From: Streptomyces inusitatus
GTDB lineage: Bacteria > Actinomycetota > Actinomycetes > Streptomycetales > Streptomycetaceae
Length of the DNA: 64,000 nucleotides
Direction: 5' to 3'
NCBI RefSeq assembly: GCF_014651115.1
Contig: NZ_BMWG01000003.1
Coordinates: forward strand, 83,685 to 147,684
This document shows positions 14,356 to 21,158 of this stretch, in pieces. A program made the translations under genes and the position numbers. The notes under the pieces are model-generated. The model saw only the letters and a program-made list of their open reading frames with translations, ran no database searches and was not told the DNA's origin. The first letter of the stretch is position 1. Every line of letters begins with the position of its first letter.

Positions 14356-14915
14356 GGCCGGGGGAAATCCTTGGCCTTGATCTTCGCCATGCGTCCGTCT
14401 GGATGGTGCCAGACGATGCCCTCGTACGGGCGGGCGTGCAGCCACTGCCGCAGGCCGTCGTAGTCGCGGGGGGCGGTGTCGCAGTCCGTGCGCACGGACA
14501 GGGGGGCCCATCCGTGAGGCAGGAGGACGTGTGTGTCGTAGCCGTCGGGGTTTCCGTTGACGCGCGGTCCGACCAACTCGTAGGTGCCGGGGGATTCGGA
14601 CGCCAGGCCGTCGACGGCTTCAGCGTGGATCTTCTTCCAACTGGCCTGGGCGATGGGCTCCCATCCCATCCGCTTGCCGGTTGCCTCGTCGGTGGAGATG
14701 AGGAGGTAGTTGGGGGGCGGGGTCTTTTCGGCCTTGACCTCGCGGCGTGCCCACCATGCGCCGGTGGCGTCGAGCATCACGCACACTCCGTCCCACTTCC
14801 GTGTGGGGGTGCCTTCGCCGGCGGCGACCCACGAGCAGGAGGAGGTGATCTCGGGGAGGACGTGCGCGGGCCGGGCGTTGTAGTCGCGGGTGAAGAGGGT
14901 TGGGATCTTCTGCAT
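14352..14915 (-). CDS. RNA-ligase-like nucleotidyltransferase (DUF5565-type)
   Basis: 187 residues carrying the ordered nucleotidyltransferase motifs of polynucleotide ligases: motif I TRKWDGV with candidate nucleotide-accepting K40, motif III TYELVGP (111-117), motif IV YEGIVW (164-169) and motif V KIKAKDF (178-184). The protein ends at motif V, so it is a minimal catalytic core without the OB-fold or C-terminal domain of DNA ligases, which favours an RNA-ligase or tRNA/RNA-repair-type enzyme. It is followed in the operon by two small genes and preceded by the 95-aa gene. It might reseal RNA cut by host defences, as T4 Rnl1 does; here that is inference. Confidence 0.75.
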   Translation of the reverse strand: MQKIPTLFTRDYNARPAHVLPEITSSCSWVAAGEGTPTRKWDGVCVMLDATGAWWARREVKAEKTPPPNYLLISTDEATGKRMGWEPIAQASWKKIHAEAVDGLASESPGTYELVGPRVNGNPDGYDTHVLLPHGWAPLSVRTDCDTAPRDYDGLRQWLHARPYEGIVWHHPDGRMAKIKAKDFPRP

Positions 14916-14920
14916 GGTCG

Positions 14921-15208
14921 TCAGTCCTTGTCGGGCTGGTGGGCACCCTTTTCACGGGCGATGAGGTTCAGGGCTTCGGCGAACGCTGCGCCGGCGAGGT
15001 GTCGGGGCACCCGGGCGCGGTACTCGATCCGGACGCCGTCCGGGATGTCCGCCGCATCCGTGTCCAGGCATGTCCTGACGGTGTCCGGGCTGGTGGGGGC
15101 GGGGTTGCAGCCGCTCGGCTGCGCTGTGTCCGGCGCTGCGTCAGGGTCAGTCCCGGATTCTGTCCGGATGTCCGGTCGCCCGTCCGGACGCGGTCCGAGG
15201 GCAGTCAC
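14921..15208 (-). CDS. Small 95-aa protein with repeat-derived N-terminus
   Basis: The GTG start at 15208 overlaps the upstream stop (GTGA). The C-terminal 40 residues (IEYRARVPRHLAGAAFAEALNLIAREKG) look like a folded alpha/beta piece. The first about 55 residues are Asp/Pro/Thr-rich and are encoded by DNA packed with GTCCGG half-sites, so this part may be shaped by the DNA repeats rather than by protein function. Confidence 0.6.
   Translation of the reverse strand: MTALGPRPDGRPDIRTESGTDPDAAPDTAQPSGCNPAPTSPDTVRTCLDTDAADIPDGVRIEYRARVPRHLAGAAFAEALNLIAREKGAHQPDKD
15059..15199. repeat. GTCCGG/TGTCC repeats inside the 95-aa gene
   Basis: Several TGTCC/GTCCGG half-sites and one exact GTCCGGAC (15182-15189) occupy the 5' half of the gene at 14921-15208. 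This is one of the clusters where the element-specific motif overlaps coding sequence. Confidence 0.5.
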
Positions 15209-15828
15209 GAGGTGGACTCGGGCTGGTGCCGGTCCTGGAGCGGGGTCGGCGCTGCAGGGAAGAAGCAGGGCTCACCCCCGCCATTCAGAACGGCCTTCGG
15301 CTGGCCCGGGGCGGGCGCGGGCGGGGGGACGGCGATGGGGACCTGGGCGGTCAGGTGCGGGTCGAGCTGCTGGCGGGCCGCCTCGGCGACGTCGGCGGGA
15401 ATCAGGAGCAGCGGGGGGCCCTGCGCCCACAGCAGGTGGTCGGGGCGGACGTGGAGGTGGAACATCCTCAGCAGCGCCTCCGCCATGTGCTCGGCGCACT
15501 CCGGGGACAGGTCGAGCGCCCATCCCTGGTGGGCGTGCTGGAGCGCCAGGGCGATGTCGTCGAGGGTCGCCGGCCGGGGGCCGAGGGACGGGTTCAGCGC
15601 CTCGTCCCACTGGTAGTCGCAGCGCTGGCACTGGCGCTCCAGCCGGGCCGGGAGCGGGCCGCGCCGCTCGGTCCGGCCGTTGTACTCCTCGACCAGGAGG
15701 CGGGCGACGGACGGCCGGAAGACGGTGAACGCCTCCGGGTGGGAGCACATCACGCACACCGTGTCGTCTCCGGAGAACGGCGGGAGGGGGGCGAAGTCGG
15801 GCGGGGGGACGCTGGCTGTGTCGGCCAC
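15205..15828 (-). CDS. Unknown protein with zinc-knuckle pairs
   Basis: 207 residues, from ATG 15828. CVMC (about residue 25) and CQRC (about 67) pairs probably bind one zinc ion. The middle contains a helical region with Trp/His residues, the tail is Pro-rich. First gene of the coupled run that includes the RNA-ligase-like protein; the hairpin 15851-15879 upstream isolates it from the previous operon. Function not recognised. Confidence 0.65.
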   Translation of the reverse strand: MADTASVPPPDFAPLPPFSGDDTVCVMCSHPEAFTVFRPSVARLLVEEYNGRTERRGPLPARLERQCQRCDYQWDEALNPSLGPRPATLDDIALALQHAHQGWALDLSPECAEHMAEALLRMFHLHVRPDHLLWAQGPPLLLIPADVAEAARQQLDPHLTAQVPIAVPPPAPAPGQPKAVLNGGGEPCFFPAAPTPLQDRHQPESTS

Positions 15829-15850
15829 GAGGGGGCTCCGTTCATCAGGT

Positions 15851-15879
15851 GGCCGCGCGGCAGGAGTTGCCGCGCGGCC
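15851..15879 (-). terminator. Hairpin after the gene ending at 15907
   Basis: A perfect 12-bp stem (GGCCGCGCGGCA and complement) with a 5-base loop. Confidence 0.7.
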
Positions 15880-15906
15880 GGGGGATGGTAGGCCCTTCGG
15901 CGGTCG

Positions 15907-16524
15907 TCACAGAGGGTCTTCGCCGTGGCGGGCACCGTCGAGGAGAGCACGAATCCGGTCCGCGACCGGGTCGGACACGTCGATTCGCTCCGCCGTACGG
16001 CGAACTTCCTCGTCAAGGTCGTCCGCCCACACTTCCACCCGGACGAGTGCAGCGTGGGCCTGGTCGGCGCTGCGGTAGTCGCCGACGCTGCCCTCTTCGT
16101 CCTCGGCGATCTCGTCGAGCCGCTTCCGGGCTTCGGTCCACGCGTCGTGGTGGTCGGGGCCACCCCAGCCGAACGCTTCGGGCCTGATGGCGTGGGCGGC
16201 GTCGCGGAATGTCTGGGCGCGCCCCCGGCTCCCGGCTCGGGGCCGGCCGTCGCCGGGGACGACGTCGAGAGGCACGGCGGCCAGGGCCTGGCCTGTGGAG
16301 GGGATGACGAGCGGGAGGAGGCCGACGGTGACGGCGGCGCGGAGCCAGTTTCTTGCCGAGGTTCGCCAAGTGTGCCGCTCGTCCTCGCTCAGCTCGGCCC
16401 ATGGCCGGCGGGCGTCGGGCGATGCCTTGTGGGCGGCGATGGCCAGGGCGCGGATGCGGGGGTCGGTGTGGTGGAGGCGGGCGGCGGCCTCGGGGCCAGT
16501 CGCCGGGACCGGGGTGGTGTTCAT
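15907..16524 (-). CDS. Unknown 205-aa protein
   Basis: The N-terminal 60 residues are helical with a basic patch (WAELSEDERHTWRTSARNWLRAAV). One moderately hydrophobic helix follows (VTVGLLPLVIPSTGQALAAV), and the C-terminal part is acidic and helical, possibly coiled coil (about 120-190). It is 19 bases after the gene ending at 16544. No recognised family. Confidence 0.65.
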   Translation of the reverse strand: MNTTPVPATGPEAAARLHHTDPRIRALAIAAHKASPDARRPWAELSEDERHTWRTSARNWLRAAVTVGLLPLVIPSTGQALAAVPLDVVPGDGRPRAGSRGRAQTFRDAAHAIRPEAFGWGGPDHHDAWTEARKRLDEIAEDEEGSVGDYRSADQAHAALVRVEVWADDLDEEVRRTAERIDVSDPVADRIRALLDGARHGEDPL

Positions 16525-16543
16525 GGTGCTGTTTTCCGTTCGG

Positions 16544-17044
16544 TCAGAAGCCGTCGGCGTACGAGGCGAGGATCCAGGCCGGGGCAGCCTGCAAGGGGGT
16601 GAGGCCGAGGGCTTGCAGGGCCTCGGCGAGCAGGTCGTCCCAGTCGGCGGCGAGCCGGCTGCGGGTCAGGTCGTCGACGTCGATGACGACCGGGTCACCG
16701 CGGCGCGCGGTGGTGACGTTGACGGCGAGGAGGTAGCTCGGTGCCCCGTCGGAGCAGTGCGTCTCGACCTTCACGTGGACGCGGGCCTTCGCCGCTTTCT
16801 CCCGGTCGTAGTAGCCAGTGTTCCGGGCATCCTCGGTCCACTCCTCGGTAAACCCGCCGAGGACGGCCAGGAGCCGCCGCTCGACGGCGTCGCAGAAGTC
16901 GGCTTCCGGGTGCTCCTCGTCGAACCAGTCGAGTTCGGCGAGGCCGCCGTACTCGTCGGTTTCCTGCACCTTCCAGCCGTCTCCGTCTCCGTCGCCGCCG
17001 AGGTCGTAGCCGTAGACGAGGAGGGCGTTCGTTGAGCGTCCCAT
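16544..17044 (-). CDS. Unknown conserved-looking 166-aa protein
   Basis: The start at ATG 17044 (MGRSTNALLVYGYDLGG) is clear because upstream sequence is a hairpin. It is acidic, rich in Trp/Tyr/Asp, with alternating strands suggestive of an alpha/beta fold. The type is frequent as a hypothetical protein in actinophages and integrative elements, from memory; I cannot assign a function. Confidence 0.7.
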   Translation of the reverse strand: MGRSTNALLVYGYDLGGDGDGDGWKVQETDEYGGLAELDWFDEEHPEADFCDAVERRLLAVLGGFTEEWTEDARNTGYYDREKAAKARVHVKVETHCSDGAPSYLLAVNVTTARRGDPVVIDVDDLTRSRLAADWDDLLAEALQALGLTPLQAAPAWILASYADGF

Positions 17045-17071
17045 GAGGTGCTTCTCCAGGGTGGGTTGGAC

Positions 17072-17095
17072 CCCGGCCGCCGGGCGGCGGCCGGG
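17072..17095 (-). terminator. Hairpin between operons
   Basis: A 10-bp perfect stem (CCCGGCCGCC / GGCGGCCGGG) with a 4-base loop, 12 bases past the stop at 17107. Confidence 0.6.
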
Positions 17096-17106
17096 AGGCG
17101 ATGGCG

Positions 17107-17520
17107 TCAGGGTAGGGTCCGGCCGGTGGCCAGGACGCGGATGATCTGATCGGCGATCAGGCCGGGCCGGTCGGGCGGGGCGAGGAGCAGCGCGAGGTGA
17201 CCGCCCGCAGGGGCGTTGGGGTGGGCGGTTCCCCAGGACCACTCGGGCCGGTGAACGCCCCACAGGACGTACAGGTGCTCTCCGGCGGCGGCCGGGCCGG
17301 GCAGTCCGGGGGCCTGTCCGTCGAGGGGGACGATGATGCTGTGCTCGGTGGCGTGAGCTCCGGTGACGCCCTCGGCGTCGAGGAGGCCGAGGACCGTGCT
17401 GGTGATCTCCGGGGGGACCTCGTTCCGCCGGGGGTCGGACCAGCCGAACGGCTCCTCGTCGCGGTCCAGCGGGCTGACGATGGCCACCAGGGCGGGGACG
17501 CCGTCGGGCGGGTGGTCCAT
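17107..17520 (-). CDS. Unknown 137-aa protein
   Basis: ATG 17520 shares a base with the upstream stop (TGATG). Alpha/beta composition with a Trp-rich centre (VLWGVHRPEWSWGTAHP) and no cysteines. It is last in the coupled run 18337-17107. No family recognised. Confidence 0.65.
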   Translation of the reverse strand: MDHPPDGVPALVAIVSPLDRDEEPFGWSDPRRNEVPPEITSTVLGLLDAEGVTGAHATEHSIIVPLDGQAPGLPGPAAAGEHLYVLWGVHRPEWSWGTAHPNAPAGGHLALLLAPPDRPGLIADQIIRVLATGRTLP

Positions 17521-17876
17521 CACGGGATGTCCTCCTTTGCCGAACGGTGAATCGGGCAGTGCTTGGCGTGGACGGTGCCGAGGCTGGTCCACCAGGTCTC
17601 GCACCAGCAGCCGGGAGGGACTGCGGTGGCGTACTCCACGGCCGCGTCACAGTCGGGATCGGCGGGCTGAAGGTGCTGGTAGGTGCCGATGAGGTAGATC
17701 ACCCGGGCCGCGTGGCGGCACTCGCGGTGGATGCCGACGAGGAGCCCGACGGACGCGGTGAACAGGCCGATCGCCGACAGGGCGTCGCTGGCGTCGAGGG
17801 CGAGCGCGCCCGCCCAGACGGCCAGACCGTATGCGGTGGCGTACGCCGCGATGACGGCCTGGCGCGTCCGGTTCAC
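17520..17876 (-). CDS. Small membrane protein with cytosolic Cys/His tail
   Basis: 118 residues from a GTG that overlaps the previous stop. Two hydrophobic helices (about residues 8-25, 30-50) precede a tail with several Cys and His (CRHA, CDAA, CWCETWW, HAKHCPIH), possibly metal-binding. Coupled at both ends to its neighbours. Confidence 0.65.
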   Translation of the reverse strand: MNRTRQAVIAAYATAYGLAVWAGALALDASDALSAIGLFTASVGLLVGIHRECRHAARVIYLIGTYQHLQPADPDCDAAVEYATAVPPGCWCETWWTSLGTVHAKHCPIHRSAKEDIP

Positions 17877-18337
17877 TGGGTGCCGCCGTCTTGGACACGC
17901 TGGCGGACGCGGTCGGACACGATCTCGCGGGCGGCGCACACGGCGAGTTCGTAGACGGCGCTGATCGAGTCGGCGAGCACGGACGTGCCGTTACGGTCGG
18001 ACGGCTCGGCCATGGCCCAGAACAGATCGTGCGCGGTCTCGAACTGGCGGTTGCCCCAGCTGGTGATGAACTGGCCGGCGAACCGGATATCGGGCGGCAG
18101 GAGGTCGGAGGAGACCGTGCCGTCGGCGACCTCGACGACCAGGTCGTAAGCGGCGTCGGGGCCATCGCGGTCGCGGGCCCTCTTGCAAGTGGCTTCGGCG
18201 AGGGCGGAGAGGAGCGCGAACGTCTCCCTGGGCCCCTGATCGACGATCGGCTGGAGCAGGGCCAGGCCCTCGTCGCGTTTGCCGACGACTCCATACGCCA
18301 GGGCCTCGATCATGATGTGCGGATCGGGGGCGGGCAT
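17873..18337 (-). CDS. Unknown helical 154-aa protein
   Basis: Helical throughout with a TPR-like rhythm (IEALAYGVVGKRDEGLALLQPIV...RETFALLSALAEATCKRARD). First gene of the run 18337-17107, preceded by a strong hairpin (18382-18414). Function unknown; a scaffold role is a weak guess. Confidence 0.65.
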   Translation of the reverse strand: MPAPDPHIMIEALAYGVVGKRDEGLALLQPIVDQGPRETFALLSALAEATCKRARDRDGPDAAYDLVVEVADGTVSSDLLPPDIRFAGQFITSWGNRQFETAHDLFWAMAEPSDRNGTSVLADSISAVYELAVCAAREIVSDRVRQRVQDGGTQ

Positions 18338-18381
18338 CCTGCTGTCCTTCCTGTGGGTTCGGTGGGATGGTGGGCCGCGGT

Positions 18382-18414
18382 CCGGCCCGCCCCGCGTCCT
18401 TCGGGGCGGGCCGG
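18382..18414 (-). terminator. Strong operon-end hairpin
   Basis: A perfect 13-bp stem (CCGGCCCGCCCCG and complement) with a 7-base loop, between the stop at 18466 and the start at 18337. Confidence 0.7.
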
Positions 18415-18465
18415 CCGGGCATCAAGCGGTGGCAAGTTGGGCACCGCAGCCGCAGGTCTCGGTGC

Positions 18466-18831
18466 TCACCGGCCGACGGTCTTCTCATTGCGGATCTCGC
18501 GGGCGGTGTCGACGCCGGGCCAGCTGTCGAGCCCGGCGGCCTCCAGGCAGTCGAGCCAGGCGGAGCGCTCCTCCAGCTCGGCGACGCGGGCGGGGTCGAG
18601 CTGGAGGGAGGCGGCCAGGCACGCGGCGATCACGACGGCGTCGGGGGTGTCGCCGGGGAAGCCCGTGTTCGCGCCGTTGGGGGTGGTCACCCCGCAGTCG
18701 CCGACGTCGTTGAAGACCGCCCAGACGGCGCCGGAGGGGTGGCGCAGGATCTCCAGCGGCCGGTCCGAGTCGCCGGTCCATCCGGCGGCTTCGAGTGCCT
18801 CGGCGACGTCGAGGCGGCTGTTCCAGGTCAT
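18466..18831 (-). CDS. Unknown 121-aa protein
   Basis: The start ATG 18831 overlaps the upstream stop (ATGA). An N-terminal mixed alpha/beta part (LEILRHPSGAVWAVFNDVGDCGVTTPNG) is followed by helices. It is the last gene of the long coupled operon 22601-18466. No family recognised. Confidence 0.65.
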   Translation of the reverse strand: MTWNSRLDVAEALEAAGWTGDSDRPLEILRHPSGAVWAVFNDVGDCGVTTPNGANTGFPGDTPDAVVIAACLAASLQLDPARVAELEERSAWLDCLEAAGLDSWPGVDTAREIRNEKTVGR

Positions 18832-19055
18832 GAGGTGATCTCCAGGTCTGCGAGCAGGAGCCCGCTGTCGATGTGGTCGTACAGAGCACGAAGGCGGGCC
18901 ACGGCCGACTCGTCTCGGAGGGACAGGGCGTCGCGGGTGGGCGGCGGCAGGAGCAGCCAGCAGGTGGAGCACAGGTAGAACCGGGACGGGATCGGCGTCT
19001 TGCAGGAGCGGCAGGGCCGTCCGGTGAACGCGCCGCGCGGCGTCCGGGCGGTCAC
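18828..19055 (-). CDS. Small zinc-ribbon-like protein
   Basis: 75 residues; the GTG start is fixed by overlap with the previous stop. CRSC and CSTC pairs 13 residues apart suggest a zinc ribbon, followed by an acidic helical tail (ESAVARLRALYDHIDSGLLLADLE). One of several small knuckle proteins of the operon. Confidence 0.65.
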   Translation of the reverse strand: MTARTPRGAFTGRPCRSCKTPIPSRFYLCSTCWLLLPPPTRDALSLRDESAVARLRALYDHIDSGLLLADLEITS

Positions 19056-19537
19056 TGGGCGGCCTCGGTGGCCAGGTGGGCGGCGTGGATCTGCCCGACC
19101 TGCGGGGTGAGGTACCGGGCGAGGACAGCCGGGTCCATGCCGCTGCGGCACTCCGGTCCGATCCCGACCGTCTTCGACGTGGCGTCGCGCAGCGGCCGGC
19201 CGCACTGGCAGCAGCGGATGCCGAACTCGGCGAACCGCCGTCCGGCCGCGACCGGGTCGGTGAGGATCGCGTCGACGACCCTCGTCAGGTAGGCGGCCCG
19301 GACCTGCGACCAGGCGGTGACGAACCGCTCGCGCGCGGCCGGGTCGGCGGGGACGTCGGCCCGGCGCGGGACGGGCGGCCCGTACGACGCCTTCGCGGGC
19401 CACGGCTTCAGTCCGTCGACCTTCGCGGTGATGACCCTCCGCCAGTAGATGACGGTGTCCGGGGCGGTCGGGTCGTGTACCGCGTAGTAGCCCTCGGCGA
19501 TGCCGCCCAGCTCGGGCCAGTCCGGAGGAAGTGTCAC
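19052..19537 (-). CDS. DUF6011-domain protein
   Basis: 161 residues (GTG 19537, GTGA overlap). The C-terminal part has the DUF6011 signature RCCQCGRPLRD...VGIGPECRSG (about residues 105-135), a Cys4 zinc site shared with the protein at 1996-2340. The rest is alpha/beta with several Trp and Tyr. Two DUF6011 proteins in one element suggest a common targeting or DNA-binding module. Function unknown. Confidence 0.7.
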   Translation of the reverse strand: MTLPPDWPELGGIAEGYYAVHDPTAPDTVIYWRRVITAKVDGLKPWPAKASYGPPVPRRADVPADPAARERFVTAWSQVRAAYLTRVVDAILTDPVAAGRRFAEFGIRCCQCGRPLRDATSKTVGIGPECRSGMDPAVLARYLTPQVGQIHAAHLATEAAQ

Positions 19538-19755
19538 GGGGTGTCTCCGTCGGTGGTGGTGGGCGCGGCCGGGATCCCGGGCTGGTCGGCGATCCAGCGG
19601 CCGAGCGCCTCGTGCAGCAGCCGGGCCGTGGTGAGGCCCATGCGTTCGTGACAGCACTCGGAGTAGACGATCGGGCCGGATGCGTCGATCTCGACGGAGT
19701 AGTACGACGTGTGGTCGTCCGGGTCGAACCGGATATCCGCCAGGTAGGCCGTCAT
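19534..19755 (-). CDS. Small 73-aa protein
   Basis: MTAYLADIRFDPDDHTSYYSVEI start with a stop coupled to the next start (GTGA). Beta-rich N-terminal half and a helical C-terminal half (TTARLLHEALGRWIAD). No family recognised. Confidence 0.6.
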   Translation of the reverse strand: MTAYLADIRFDPDDHTSYYSVEIDASGPIVYSECCHERMGLTTARLLHEALGRWIADQPGIPAAPTTTDGDTP

Positions 19756-20156
19756 CGGGCGTTCCGGCAGTTGAGGGTCCGGCAGCCGTCGGCGATGTAG
19801 CAGCCGTGCTCGCAGCGGGGGCGGTTGTACTCCGGCTCCTCGTCGCGGCGCGGGGCCCGGCGGGGCGAGGTCGGGCGCTTGTGCCAGCCGGTCGGCTCGT
19901 CCTGCGTCTCGGGGTCCCACTTCTCGACGGCGGCCTCGACGGCGGCCGGGTCGCGCGGGTAGCACCAGGCGTGGTCGTAGCCGCCGGTCTCGCCGGTCGG
20001 GACGCAGATCACGCGGATGTTGGAGCCCATCCAGATCCACAGGTAGCGGTGGGTGGCGTCCTCACCGAGGACGTAGCCCTGCCAGTGGTCGTCGTACGGC
20101 CGGTCCGAGAGCCGGAACGGAATCCGGTCCTCCGGCTGGGCGGTGAGCAGCTTCAC
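19752..20156 (-). CDS. Unknown 134-aa protein
   Basis: GTG 20156 overlaps the upstream stop. The N-terminal half is beta-rich with aromatic residues (DDHWQGYVLGEDATHRYLWIWMGSNIRVICVP), the C-terminal tail is basic and has three Cys (CEHGCYIADGC), maybe a small metal site. Function unknown. Confidence 0.65.
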   Translation of the reverse strand: MKLLTAQPEDRIPFRLSDRPYDDHWQGYVLGEDATHRYLWIWMGSNIRVICVPTGETGGYDHAWCYPRDPAAVEAAVEKWDPETQDEPTGWHKRPTSPRRAPRRDEEPEYNRPRCEHGCYIADGCRTLNCRNAR

Positions 20157-20599
20157 GGGGTGGTCTCTCCTTCGTCGCGGTGGTCCGGCTCGTCGGCTTG
20201 GCGGATGAGCCGGGTGTTCGAGGGGTGCTGGCTGATCGAGAGGGCGCGGGCCAGGGCCCGGCCGCCGTAGCGGTCCACGGCGGCCTGGTGGCCGTGCTCG
20301 TCGAGGTAGGCCAGTACCTCGGCGGGGGTGAGGTCTGATGGGATCTCGGCAGCTGGTCTGCGCTGCTGGTTGCCGCAGAACAGGCACCCGTTGGTCGCGC
20401 TGGGGTCCACGGGGGAGCCGGGGTGGCGGGTGCACCGGTTGGCGCGCTGCTGGCCGCGCGCGCCGGCAACCAGCGCGCGAGCCTGGTCGAGGTCTGCGCT
20501 GATCTCGGCGAGGGTGCTGTCGTTGACATCGTGCCGGGTGGCGTACTCGCCGAGTTTGCGCAGGCACGCCCCCAGCGGGGGCAGGTAGTCCGGGTTCAT
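20153..20599 (-). CDS. PVDP/CLFC-motif protein (copy 1)
   Basis: 148 residues. A central motif CTRHPGSPVDPSATNGCLFCGNQQRR (about 56-82) resembles the one in the protein encoded just upstream, so the two genes derive from an ancient tandem duplication or share a mobile module. Two or three Cys plus His probably bind zinc. The C-terminal region is helical (LTPAEVLAYLDEHGHQAAVDRYGGRALARAL) and could be a small HTH. Confidence 0.65.
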   Translation of the reverse strand: MNPDYLPPLGACLRKLGEYATRHDVNDSTLAEISADLDQARALVAGARGQQRANRCTRHPGSPVDPSATNGCLFCGNQQRRPAAEIPSDLTPAEVLAYLDEHGHQAAVDRYGGRALARALSISQHPSNTRLIRQADEPDHRDEGETTP

Positions 20600-21150
20600 G
20601 GGGTGCCGGCTTTCTTGCGGGCGGCGCGGTCCTGGCGGGCGCGGTCCACGGCGGCTGCGTGGGTCCGGGCGCGCTCGCGCCGTACTGCCGCCTCGGGATC
20701 CTCGTCGGCGGGAGAGGGCCGGATGTCGGGCTCGCGCCAGCGGGCGGCCTCCGGCGGGGAGGGGCGCCGGGCTTCCTCGACACGCTCCGCGTGCCGGTTG
20801 CGGCCGGAGGTGGCGCCGGTGAGGCGCTGCCCGGTGACGGCTCGTGGCTGCTGGACGCCGCGACGGCGGTTGTTGTTGCAGAAGAGGCAGCTGCTCCAGC
20901 CTTCCGGGGCGACCGGGTCGACCGGGCCGTGAGGGTGGTCGGTGCAGCCGGTCTTCGATCGCTGGTGGGCGAGATCGGCGGCGATCCAGTACGCCTCTTC
21001 CAGCGCTTTCATGACCGTCTGAAAGTCCTCCGGCACGCTGGTGAGATCCAGGTGGTAGGCGAGATCATTCGCGGTCGCCATGCGCGCCTGGAGATCCTTG
21101 AGCCCGACGACGCGGGCGGCGGGGACGCGGGGTGAGCGGCGGGGTGGCAT
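20596..21150 (-). CDS. PVDP/CLFC-motif protein (copy 2)
   Basis: 184 residues from ATG 21150. It shares the motif CTDHPHGPVDPVAPEGWSSCLFCNNNRRR (about 69-98) with the next gene. The N-terminal helix block (LKDLQARMATANDLAYHLDL) is distinct, and the C-terminal 80 residues are a charged Arg/Glu/Ala coiled-coil-like tail. Coupled by ATGA to copy 1. Function unknown. Confidence 0.65.
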   Translation of the reverse strand: MPPRRSPRVPAARVVGLKDLQARMATANDLAYHLDLTSVPEDFQTVMKALEEAYWIAADLAHQRSKTGCTDHPHGPVDPVAPEGWSSCLFCNNNRRRGVQQPRAVTGQRLTGATSGRNRHAERVEEARRPSPPEAARWREPDIRPSPADEDPEAAVRRERARTHAAAVDRARQDRAARKKAGTP

Positions 21151-21158
21151 CGGGCCTC

